From JBHJGS01 sp050331575 (lineage in GTDB: Bacteria; Pseudomonadota; Alphaproteobacteria; Sphingomonadales; Rhodothalassiaceae): DNA of 21,532 nucleotides. The notes under the pieces were generated by a model. The model was not told the origin of the DNA, did not search any database, and worked only from the letters and a program-made list of their open reading frames with translations. Of the stretch, positions 15,007 through 21,532 are shown piece after piece. The position numbers and the translations under genes are program-made. The stretch covers positions 1 to 21,532 of the forward strand of contig JBHJGS010000050.1 of NCBI GenBank assembly GCA_050331575.1, given 5' to 3'. How positions within the stretch are numbered: position 1 is the first letter of the stretch; every line of letters begins with the position of its first letter.

Positions 15007-16425
15007 CTATTCCGCCGGCTGCGGCTTGTGGCCGTTGCGCGGCACGCTGGGGCCCGGGGTGATGCCGGCGGTGCGGATCGGTTCGTCGGCGGCCTCGGGT
15101 TGCTGCAGAGCTGCCGGCGGCTTGCTCATCAGCCGGAACAGGTACCAGGTGCCGATGCCGAACACGACGAAATAGACGATGACAAAGGCGATCAGGGATC
15201 CGCCGACCGCGGGGGCGCCGATCGGCGACACGCTGTCGGCCGTGCTCAACAGATTATAGACGGTATAGGGCTGGCGTCCGACCTCGGTGGTGAACCAGCC
15301 GGCGATCACGGCAATCAGGCCCGATGGCGCCATCACCACCGCCCAACGGTGAAAGCCGCGCGCGGCATAAAGGCGCCTTTTGCGCCTCAGCCACAAGCTG
15401 ACCAGCCCGGTGCCGATCATCAACAGGCCGATGCCGACCATGATGCGGAAGGACCAGAACACGACCGCAGCGGGCGGCTGTTCCTCGCGCGGCCAGGCGG
15501 ACAGGCCCAACACTCGGCCGTCCCAATCATGGGTCAGGATATAGCTGCCCAGCTTGGGAATGCCGACGGCGAAATGGGTGGTCTGTGCGTCTCGATCCGG
15601 CCAGCCGAACAAATACAAGGGTTGCCCTTCGCGGGTTTCGAAATGCCCTTCCATGGCGGCCACCTTGGCGGGCTGATGCTCCAGCGTGTTGAGCCCGTGC
15701 AGATCGCCGGCGACCAGTTGGATCGGCGCCACGATCGCGGCCATCCACATGGCCATGGAGAACATCACCCGCGCGCTTGGCCGGTCGGGCTTTTTCAGCA
15801 GATGATAGGCGCCGACCCCGCCGACGATGAAGGCGGTGGTCAGATAGGCGGCCAGCACCGTGTGCACCAAGCGATAGGGGAAGGACGGATTGAAGATGAT
15901 GGCCCACCAATCTGCCGGGATGAACTGGCCGGCCTCGTTCATGGCAAAGCCTGTGGGCGTGTGCATCCAGCTGTTCACCGACAAGATCCAGAAGGCGGAG
16001 AACAGCGTGCCGAAGGCGACCATGGCCGTGGCGAAAAAGTGCAGGCCCTTGCCGACGCGGTTGATGCCGAACAACATGACGCCCAGAAAGCCCGCCTCCA
16101 GAAAGAAGGCGGTCAGCACCTCATAGCCCATCAGCGGGCCGACGACGGAGCCGGCCTTGTCGGAGAACACGCTCCAATTGGTGCCGAACTGATAGCTCAT
16201 CACCAGGCCGGAGACCACGCCCATGCCGAAGGCGACGGCGAAGATCTTCATCCAATAGCGGAACAGCCGCATATAGACGTCATTGCCGGTGCGCAGCCAC
16301 AAGCCTTCCAGCACGAACAGATAGCTGGCCAGCCCAATGGTGAAGGCCGGAAACAGAAAATGAAAGGCCACGGTGAAGGCGAATTGCACGCGTGCCAAAA
16401 AAACCGCTGTCAGCCATTCGTCCAT
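15007..16425 (-). CDS. cydA: Cytochrome bd-type quinol oxidase subunit I, short Q-loop (CIO type)
   Basis: The 472-residue subunit carries the three haems and the quinol site. H22 (FTVAFHFLFPAF) and H188 (RLVHTV) match the axial histidines of the high-spin and low-spin haems, and M329 (FWSFRIM) the methionine ligand. E102 and E110 lie in YEVLTAFFLEA. K254 and E259 (HQPAKVAAMEG) match the quinol-binding residues. The loop between them and the next helix is short, as in cyanide-insensitive oxidases (CioA), and the whole is shorter than the roughly 520 residues of E. coli CydA. GWFTTEVGRQP is the conserved C-terminal signature. GAGAGGGGACATC precedes the ATG. It follows the SulP stop by 27 bases. 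Confidence 0.97.
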   Translation of the reverse strand: MDEWLTAVFLARVQFAFTVAFHFLFPAFTIGLASYLFVLEGLWLRTGNDVYMRLFRYWMKIFAVAFGMGVVSGLVMSYQFGTNWSVFSDKAGSVVGPLMGYEVLTAFFLEAGFLGVMLFGINRVGKGLHFFATAMVAFGTLFSAFWILSVNSWMHTPTGFAMNEAGQFIPADWWAIIFNPSFPYRLVHTVLAAYLTTAFIVGGVGAYHLLKKPDRPSARVMFSMAMWMAAIVAPIQLVAGDLHGLNTLEHQPAKVAAMEGHFETREGQPLYLFGWPDRDAQTTHFAVGIPKLGSYILTHDWDGRVLGLSAWPREEQPPAAVVFWSFRIMVGIGLLMIGTGLVSLWLRRKRRLYAARGFHRWAVVMAPSGLIAVIAGWFTTEVGRQPYTVYNLLSTADSVSPIGAPAVGGSLIAFVIVYFVVFGIGTWYLFRLMSKPPAALQQPEAADEPIRTAGITPGPSVPRNGHKPQPAE

Positions 16426-16452
16426 GATGTCCCCTCTCTACAATGTCCCCGC

Positions 16453-18207
16453 TCAGGCCGCGACCGGTCGGCGTTTGGGATCCCGATCGATCAACCCAGG
16501 GTCGAGCTGACGGATCGCATCGAACTGGCTCAAGTAGACCTGACCCGTCAGGTCATCGAGAAACTCGGTCCGCTTTAGCCGATCCATTACAGGTCCTTTT
16601 ACCTCGGACAGGTGAAAGCGGATGTGTGACTCCTTGAGGCGATGGTTGATCGCTTCCAGGCTCTCCAACGCGCTGGCGTCGATCTCGTTCACGGCCGGAC
16701 ACATCAAGATCAGGTCGGTCAGCCCCGGCGTGGTCGCAACCAGCTCCAAAACCCGCTCCTCCAAAAAGCGGGCATTGGCGAAATACAGGCTCTCATCGAC
16801 ACGCAGGGTCTTCACCGTGTCGCTGGTCAGCACATCGTGGCGCAGGATGTTGCGGAAATGCTCCGTGCCCGGCACCAGCCCCACCACGGCGGTGTGCGGT
16901 CGGCTGGTGCGGTAAAGCAGCAAGATCAGCGACAGGCCGACCCCGGCGATCAACCCGGCCTCGATGCCGACCAGCAGCGTGGTGACGATGGTGGCGCCCA
17001 TGGCGGCGGCATCGGCGCGGGAATAGCGCCACGTTTGAAAGAAAGCGCGACCGTCGACCAGCGACAGCACCGCCACGATGATGGTGGCCGCCAGCGTGGC
17101 TTGCGGCAGATAATAGAGCAGCGGCGTCAGGAACACGGTGGCCAGCGCGATGCCCACGGCGGTGAAGGCGCCGGCGGCCGGGGTCTGCGCGCCGGCATCG
17201 AAATTGACCGCCGACCGGGCAAAGCCGCCGGTGACCGGATAGCCGCCGCTGAGCCCGGCCGCCAAATTGGACGCGCCCAGGCCGATCAGTTCCTGGTCTG
17301 GATCAATGCGTTGGCGCCGCTTGGCGGCCAGGGTCTGCGCCACGGAAATCGATTCCACAAAGCCAATCAGGCTGATCAAGGCCGCCGCACCGGCCAGTTC
17401 CAGCCACAGGCCGGGATCAAGCGCGGGCGCGCTCAGCGATGGCAAACCCGCCGGGATGTCGCCGACGATGCGCACACCGGCCGCATCCAGCTTCAGGCCT
17501 GCCGTCAGCGCGGTGGTCGCCGCCACCGCCAGCACCGGCCCGGCCTTGGACACCATGGCAGCGGCCTTATCCGGCAGTCCCAGGCGCTGCAGCGCAGCCT
17601 TCAGATTGCCGCGCACCCAGAACAGAAACGCCGTGGCGGCCACGCCGATCGCCAGGGTGATCAGATTGGTCTCAGGCACCGCGCGGGCCAGGTCGGCCAG
17701 CAAGTCGATCAAGGTGTGGCCGGAGGCGCTGACGCCCATCAGATGCTTCAGCTGGCTGGCGGCGATCAGGATGCCGGAGGCGGTGATGAAGCCGGAGATC
17801 ACCGGATGGCTGAGGAAATTGGCCAGAAAGCCAAGCCTGAGCAGCCCCAGTGCCACCAGCATCAGCCCGGACAGCACGGCCAGGGTCAGCGCGGCCAGCA
17901 TCGCCGCCTCGGTTCCCGGTTCGGCCACGCGCGACACGGCAGCAGCCGTCATCAAGGACACCACGGCGACCGGCCCGACCGCCAGCGTGCGGCTGGTGCC
18001 GAAGACGGCATAAGCGATCAGCGGCAGGATCGAGGCATAGAGCCCGACCTGCGGCGGCAGGCCGGCCAGCAGCGCATAGGCCAGCGACTGCGGGATCAGC
18101 ATGATGGTGACGATGACCGCCGCCATCAGATCATTGGCGAAGGTACCGCCGTCATAGCGCCGGCCCCAGTCCAGGATCGGCAGATAGTTGGACGGCCTGA
18201 CCCGCAT
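16453..18207 (-). CDS. SulP-family anion transporter with C-terminal STAS domain
   Basis: The 584-residue protein contains the SulP membrane domain (about 20-430; DLMAAVIVTIMLIPQSLAYA and LAGLPPQVGLYASILP are signature regions), then a cytoplasmic STAS domain (about 440-560; ESLYFANARFLEERV, MCPAVNEIDASALESLE). SulP carriers move sulfate, bicarbonate or other anions. Placed among SQR, persulfide dioxygenase and YHS genes, it may export sulfite, sulfate or thiosulfate formed from sulfide, but the direction and substrate are inference. ATG 18207 overlaps the preceding stop as TGATG, which supports this start over the in-frame GTG at 18231. Confidence 0.93.
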   Translation of the reverse strand: MRVRPSNYLPILDWGRRYDGGTFANDLMAAVIVTIMLIPQSLAYALLAGLPPQVGLYASILPLIAYAVFGTSRTLAVGPVAVVSLMTAAAVSRVAEPGTEAAMLAALTLAVLSGLMLVALGLLRLGFLANFLSHPVISGFITASGILIAASQLKHLMGVSASGHTLIDLLADLARAVPETNLITLAIGVAATAFLFWVRGNLKAALQRLGLPDKAAAMVSKAGPVLAVAATTALTAGLKLDAAGVRIVGDIPAGLPSLSAPALDPGLWLELAGAAALISLIGFVESISVAQTLAAKRRQRIDPDQELIGLGASNLAAGLSGGYPVTGGFARSAVNFDAGAQTPAAGAFTAVGIALATVFLTPLLYYLPQATLAATIIVAVLSLVDGRAFFQTWRYSRADAAAMGATIVTTLLVGIEAGLIAGVGLSLILLLYRTSRPHTAVVGLVPGTEHFRNILRHDVLTSDTVKTLRVDESLYFANARFLEERVLELVATTPGLTDLILMCPAVNEIDASALESLEAINHRLKESHIRFHLSEVKGPVMDRLKRTEFLDDLTGQVYLSQFDAIRQLDPGLIDRDPKRRPVAA

Positions 18208-18674
18208 CAGTCCGCCGTCCGCCGGGTCCACACCGCCTCAGCGGCGGCGATCATGGCATCCGGGTCCTGGTCGAACAGGTCCGCGCCGGGTTCGGCATAG
18301 AACAGATAGAGCCGGCCCTGATACAGCCGCCACACCTTGGGGTCGCCATCAACCACCTTGTCCTCCGCCATCGCCCGGGTGCAGTAGCCGCCGAAGCGTG
18401 GCGCATAGGCCTCCGGCTGCGCCTTGAAACGTGCCGCGCCGTCCTCGCTGGCGAAGCGCCATTTGGCATCGCGCCAGCGCAGCTGATGGGCGCGCTTGCC
18501 CTTGGCTGGTTCGCCCGCATCGAAATAGGCGGTGGGGTCATAGCCGTCGATCGCCACGCCGCCGAAAAACGTCTTGGAGACCAGCGCGATCGAAGCGCCA
18601 AGTGCTGGGGTGCCGATCAGGGCAAGCGCAAGGACGCACACGACCAGGCTGGCGGGCACGGATTTGGGCAGCAT
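18207..18674 (-). CDS. Exported YHS-domain protein
   Basis: The 155-residue precursor starts with a signal peptide or single membrane anchor (residues 7-26). The YHS-type domain is VAIDGYDPTAYFDAGEPAKG (40-59), WRFASEDGAARFKAQPEAYAPRFGGYCTRAM (72-102), a fold seen in copper ATPases and in small periplasmic proteins, with one cysteine (C98) in the position of the YHS GGYC segment. Related proteins are often annotated only as YHS domain-containing and may bind metal. AGGAGGCGAACCCA precedes the ATG. It starts 12 bases after the SQR-fusion stop and overlaps the SulP start, so it belongs to the same unit. Confidence 0.85.
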   Translation of the reverse strand: MLPKSVPASLVVCVLALALIGTPALGASIALVSKTFFGGVAIDGYDPTAYFDAGEPAKGKRAHQLRWRDAKWRFASEDGAARFKAQPEAYAPRFGGYCTRAMAEDKVVDGDPKVWRLYQGRLYLFYAEPGADLFDQDPDAMIAAAEAVWTRRTAD

Positions 18675-18686
18675 TGGGTTCGCCTC

Positions 18687-20411
18687 CTATTCCGCGGCCT
18701 GTTTGGGCGGTTCGGTGGCACAGGCCTCCTGCGCCTGGTGCGGTGTCGGTTGATGCGGCAGGCGCATGGGCTGGGCCAGCCATTCCCGCCCCTTCAGCAT
18801 CAAGTCGAAATAGATCGCCGGCAGCATCTTTTCCTTCAGAAACCAGGCAATCGCGCTGGGCTGGGTGCCGTCGACCATCCAGCTGGGAAAGGTTGGTTCC
18901 AGCTTGCCGCCATAGCCAAACTCCGCCAGCACGATCTTGCCGCGCTCCACCGTCAAAGGGCAGGAGCCATAGCCGGAATAGACCGCGCGCGGCTGCTTGC
19001 CGTCCAACACCGCCAGCACATTCTCCGCCACCGTTGGAGCCTGTTTGCGCACCGCGGCGGCGGTTTTGGCATTGGGTGCGGAACAGGCATCGCCCAGACC
19101 GAAAATATTGCCGTAGCGGCTGTGCTGCAGGGTCTGGTGGTCGACCTCGATCCAGCCGGCCTCATTGGCCAGGGGCGAGCGGCGGATCAGATCCGGCGCG
19201 CACTGCGGCGGGCAGACGTGCAGCATATCAAACTCACGCGTGATCTGGCCCTGTTCGGTCGCGAACACGGCCTTTCGGGCTGGGCCCTCCACCGCCACCA
19301 GATTTTCCTTGAAGTTCAGGTCGATCGCGTAGCGCTTCACATAGCGCATCAGGGCGGGGACATAGGCCTCCACGCCGAACAACACGCCGCCGGCATTGTG
19401 GAAGCTGACCTCGATCTCCTTCAGCCGGCCGCGGCGGCGCCAATGATCGCAGGCCAGATACATCGCCTTTTGCGGGGCGCCGGCGCATTTGATCGGCATC
19501 GGCGGTTGGGTGAACAGCGCCCGCCCGCCGCGCAGGCTGGTGATCAGTTCCCAGGTATAAGGCGCCAGATCGAACAGATAATTGGAGGTGACGCCGTTCT
19601 TGCCCAGCGTGTCCTTCAGCCCATCGACCTTGCGCCAATCCAGCGTCAGGCCCGGTGCGGCGATGAGCGTGCGATAGCCGACCCGCTCGCCATCCTCCAG
19701 CACCACCTCGTTGCGCTCCGGGGCGAAGTCCGCGGCGGCGGCGCGGATCCAGGTGACGCCCTTTGGCATGACCTGCGCCATTGGCCGCTCGGTCTGGCGC
19801 CGGTCGAACACGCCACCGCCCACCAGCGTCCAGCCCGGTTGGTAATAGTGCGTGTCGCGCGGCTCGATCAGCGCCACGCTCAGGCCCGGCCGCCGGTTTA
19901 ATAAGCCTGCGGCGGCGGAAATGCCGCCCGCGCCACCGCCGACGATCAGCACATCATAGCTGCGCGAGGCCGCCTCTTTCAGGGGCGCCACGCCTTCGTG
20001 GGCGCGCGCGCTCAGCCGGTCCTTCAGGCCAGAGAGATCATAGCCGGCGGCCTGGGCGGTCCGGATGATCGCATCAGGTTTCAGATGCCAGGCCTCGGCC
20101 AGCGCCCACAAGGTGGTGGAGCGGGTGCCGGTGCGGCAGAAGGCCAGCACCGGGCCCTGCACACGCGCCATCAGCTTGGCGAACTCCTCGACATCCTCGT
20201 CGGTGACCTTGCCGGAGATCACCGGCAAATGGTGATAATCCAGGCCGACATTGCGCGCGGCCGCCTCGATCTCGGCGGAACTGGGCTGATCCTCCGCCTC
20301 CTGGTCGGGGCGATTGTTGATGACGGTGGCAAAGCCGGCCGCCGCGGCCGCGCCGACATCCTGCACGCTCAGCTGATCGGCGACGGACAGGAAGGGGGTG
20401 AGCTGTTTCAT
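18687..20411 (-). CDS. Fusion of DUF442-type tyrosine phosphatase and sulfide:quinone oxidoreductase-like flavoprotein
   Basis: The 574-residue protein has two parts. Residues 1-140 form the DUF442/TIGR01244 phosphatase-like domain, with the P-loop FCRTGTRST (91-99, C92 and R97). Residues 150-574 form a sulfide:quinone oxidoreductase: the FAD-binding GGGAGG (158-163), HYYQPGWTLVGGG (188-200), PIKCAGAPQK (306-315, C309), FGLGDACSAPNAKTAAAVRKQ (437-457) and YGSCPL (481-486, C484). C309 and C484 correspond to the redox cysteines in mitochondrial-type SQR as I recall them. SQR oxidises sulfide to persulfide and reduces quinone at the membrane. GAGGAGGCCGGTGCC precedes the ATG at 20411. The fusion class is known in databases as a bifunctional phosphatase/oxidoreductase. 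Confidence 0.93.
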   Translation of the reverse strand: MKQLTPFLSVADQLSVQDVGAAAAAGFATVINNRPDQEAEDQPSSAEIEAAARNVGLDYHHLPVISGKVTDEDVEEFAKLMARVQGPVLAFCRTGTRSTTLWALAEAWHLKPDAIIRTAQAAGYDLSGLKDRLSARAHEGVAPLKEAASRSYDVLIVGGGAGGISAAAGLLNRRPGLSVALIEPRDTHYYQPGWTLVGGGVFDRRQTERPMAQVMPKGVTWIRAAAADFAPERNEVVLEDGERVGYRTLIAAPGLTLDWRKVDGLKDTLGKNGVTSNYLFDLAPYTWELITSLRGGRALFTQPPMPIKCAGAPQKAMYLACDHWRRRGRLKEIEVSFHNAGGVLFGVEAYVPALMRYVKRYAIDLNFKENLVAVEGPARKAVFATEQGQITREFDMLHVCPPQCAPDLIRRSPLANEAGWIEVDHQTLQHSRYGNIFGLGDACSAPNAKTAAAVRKQAPTVAENVLAVLDGKQPRAVYSGYGSCPLTVERGKIVLAEFGYGGKLEPTFPSWMVDGTQPSAIAWFLKEKMLPAIYFDLMLKGREWLAQPMRLPHQPTPHQAQEACATEPPKQAAE

Positions 20412-20424
20412 GGCACCGGCCTCC

Positions 20425-21288
20425 TCAGATCGCATCAAGCGGGATTTTCAGGTAGCTGACGCCATTGTCTTCCGCCGGGGGCTTCTGGCCCGCCCGCATA
20501 TTGATCTGCACCGAGGGCAGGATCAGCCGCGGCATGGACAGCGTGGCGTCGCGCTGGGTGCGCATCGTCACGAAATCCTCCTCGCTGGCGCCGTCATGCA
20601 CATGGATGTTGCGCGCCTTCTCCTCCGCCACGGTGGTTTCCCACGCATAGTGATCGCGGCCCGGCGCCTTGTAATCGTGGCACATGAACAGCCGGGTCTG
20701 GTCCGGCAGCGCCAGGATGCGCTGGATGGAATCGTACAGCGTTGCCGCGTCGCCGCCCGGGAAGTCGGTACGCGCCGTCCCGAAATCGGGCATGAACAGC
20801 GTATCGCCGACGAACGCGGCGTCGCCGATCACGTAGGTCATGCACGCGGGCGTGTGGCCCGGCGTCGCGATGACACGGCCCTCGAGATCTCCGATCTCGA
20901 ACGTGTCGCCATCGTCGAACAACACGTCGAAGCGGCTGCCGTCCGCCTCGACATCGTCGATGGCGAACAGCGGGATGAACGTCCGCTGCACGTCGATTAC
21001 GTGTCTGCCGATGCCGGTCTTGGCGCCGGTCTCGTTCGCGAGATACCGCGCGGCGCTCAGGTGATCGGCATGAACATGGGTCTCCAGTATCCAGTCGATC
21101 GCCAGTTCGCGCTCGGAAGCGGCGGCTAGCAGGCGGTGTGCCGATTCCGTCGAGGTGCGCCCCGCCGCGGGATCATAATCGAGGACCGGGTCGATGACCG
21201 CCGCACGGCTCGTCGCAGGGTCGGCGACCAGGTACGAGACCGTGAACGTGGCCTCGTCGAAGAACGCGGCAATGTCGGGCCCGGTCAC
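20425..21288 (-). CDS. Persulfide dioxygenase-like MBL-fold protein (ETHE1/BLH type)
   Basis: The 287-residue protein has the metallo-beta-lactamase motif HVHADH (71-76), then GHTPA (H145), GDTLF (D162) and FMCHDY (H204). ETHE1-type enzymes hold one iron with residues equal to H71, H145 and D162 and oxidise glutathione persulfide to sulfite. PDFGTARTDFPGGDAATLYD (167-186) and the C-terminal part MPRLILPSVQINMRAGQKPP are typical of the beta-lactamase-hydrolase-like BLH group of sulfide-responsive operons. In known BLH proteins this domain is fused to a DUF442 phosphatase domain; here that domain sits on the SQR instead. The GTG start overlaps the preceding stop as GTGA, and the SQR fusion starts 13 bases after its stop. 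Confidence 0.92.
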   Translation of the reverse strand: MTGPDIAAFFDEATFTVSYLVADPATSRAAVIDPVLDYDPAAGRTSTESAHRLLAAASERELAIDWILETHVHADHLSAARYLANETGAKTGIGRHVIDVQRTFIPLFAIDDVEADGSRFDVLFDDGDTFEIGDLEGRVIATPGHTPACMTYVIGDAAFVGDTLFMPDFGTARTDFPGGDAATLYDSIQRILALPDQTRLFMCHDYKAPGRDHYAWETTVAEEKARNIHVHDGASEEDFVTMRTQRDATLSMPRLILPSVQINMRAGQKPPAEDNGVSYLKIPLDAI

Positions 21289-21532
21289 AGCGCCGCCATC
21301 ACGTTTTCGAGCCTGGCCTTGACCTGTTTCGCGAGTGGCTCGATGCCGTCACGTTCGACCAGCGACAGGACGCTTTCCGGGTCCATGAATCCGACGAAGA
21401 CACTGCCGTCTCTGTCAACGCCGACAATTCCGTTGCAGTGCCCCAGCAGCCCAATTACCGCCACGGCCCACAACGCCTGGTGCGCCACCCACGGATTAAA
21501 AGCCCCCAGCAACCGGTACGGCCCAATGACCC
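21285..21532 (-). CDS. DUF302-domain protein, C-terminal part (cut by window edge)
   Basis: About 82 codons are visible; the frame is open to the window edge and the true start lies outside. The end contains YRLLGAFNPWVAHQALWAVA, then IGLLGHCNGIVGVDRDGSV and FMDPESVLSLV...VKARLENVMAAL. This follows the usual end of the DUF302 domain (LGACNPPLAHRAL...IGLLLPCNVVV...DPEAML), a small fold found next to sulfur-oxidation and redox genes with no settled function. The stop TGA overlaps the GTG of the persulfide dioxygenase gene, so both are probably translated from one mRNA. Several codons (AGA, AGG, ATT, GTA) are unusual for this window. Confidence 0.8.
   Translation of the reverse strand, partial: VIGPYRLLGAFNPWVAHQALWAVAVIGLLGHCNGIVGVDRDGSVFVGFMDPESVLSLVERDGIEPLAKQVKARLENVMAAL

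Larger units (their letters stand above)
12784..21532 (-). other. Predicted transcription unit: sulfide oxidation plus bd oxidase
   Basis: Ten co-directional genes are joined by overlaps (at 21285-21288, 18207-18209, 13991) or gaps of 3-27 bases, except 95 bases before the last gene. No internal terminator is visible, and a hairpin follows the last stop. Its promoter and any regulator lie beyond the right edge. Internal promoters cannot be excluded, for example before cydA or the phasin-like gene. Confidence 0.5.

Noticed and set aside
13931..18300. Very long plus-strand frames (13931-15175, 15028-16578, 16642-18300) opposite cydB, cydA and sulP
   Set aside because: They are antisense shadows rich in Gln, His, Gly and Asp; the minus-strand genes have clear membrane-protein signatures and conserved cofactor ligands.
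18486..19901. Plus-strand frame of 471 codons opposite the YHS and SQR genes
   Set aside because: It crosses two well-supported minus-strand genes and has no known domain.
1..21532. tRNA, rRNA, CRISPR arrays or phage genes
   Set aside because: I looked for cloverleaf ends, regularly spaced repeats and phage structural genes and saw none.

Overview
The window is high-GC DNA, clearly bacterial and most likely from an alphaproteobacterium. The evidence is an HWE-family histidine kinase, a cytochrome P460, a CIO-type cytochrome bd with a DUF2474 subunit, and a tyrosine-phosphatase/sulfide:quinone-reductase fusion. The genus cannot be fixed from sequence alone. Both ends cut genes: the left edge lies inside an IS3-family transposase and the right edge inside a DUF302 gene.

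Left part (1-8422). An IS3-family element has inserted into a secreted-protein gene and supplies its premature stop codon. Next come an orphan PAS-GAF-PAS HWE histidine kinase, a 32-codon minus-strand small ORF with its own terminator, and the pair Tat-exported metallo-beta-lactamase-fold hydrolase -> ligA (NAD-dependent DNA ligase). A plus-strand crotonase-fold protein without either usual catalytic glutamate and a minus-strand galE follow.

Middle part (8423-12783). Plus-strand genes encode an aspartyl/asparaginyl beta-hydroxylase, a secreted cytochrome P460 and a LysR regulator. A secreted YceI-family protein (minus) and a small secreted PepSY-like protein (plus) diverge from a shared intergenic region. 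The LysR and YceI genes converge on a region rich in inverted repeats.

Right part (12755-21532). Ten minus-strand genes run almost without gaps: DUF302 - persulfide-dioxygenase-like MBL protein - tyrosine-phosphatase/SQR fusion - YHS protein - SulP transporter with STAS - cydA - cydB - DUF2474 - NodB-type deacetylase - phasin-like protein, ended by a hairpin. Several start/stop pairs overlap (GTGA, TGATG). The likely logic is sulfide oxidation. SQR passes electrons from sulfide to quinone, the MBL protein oxidises the persulfide formed, SulP moves the oxyanion, and a cytochrome bd oxidase, a type known to resist sulfide, re-oxidises the quinol. The individual families are known. The most unusual points are the compact joining of sulfide oxidation to the oxidase, and a deacetylase gene with no ordinary start codon that lies in frame behind the UAG of the DUF2474 gene.
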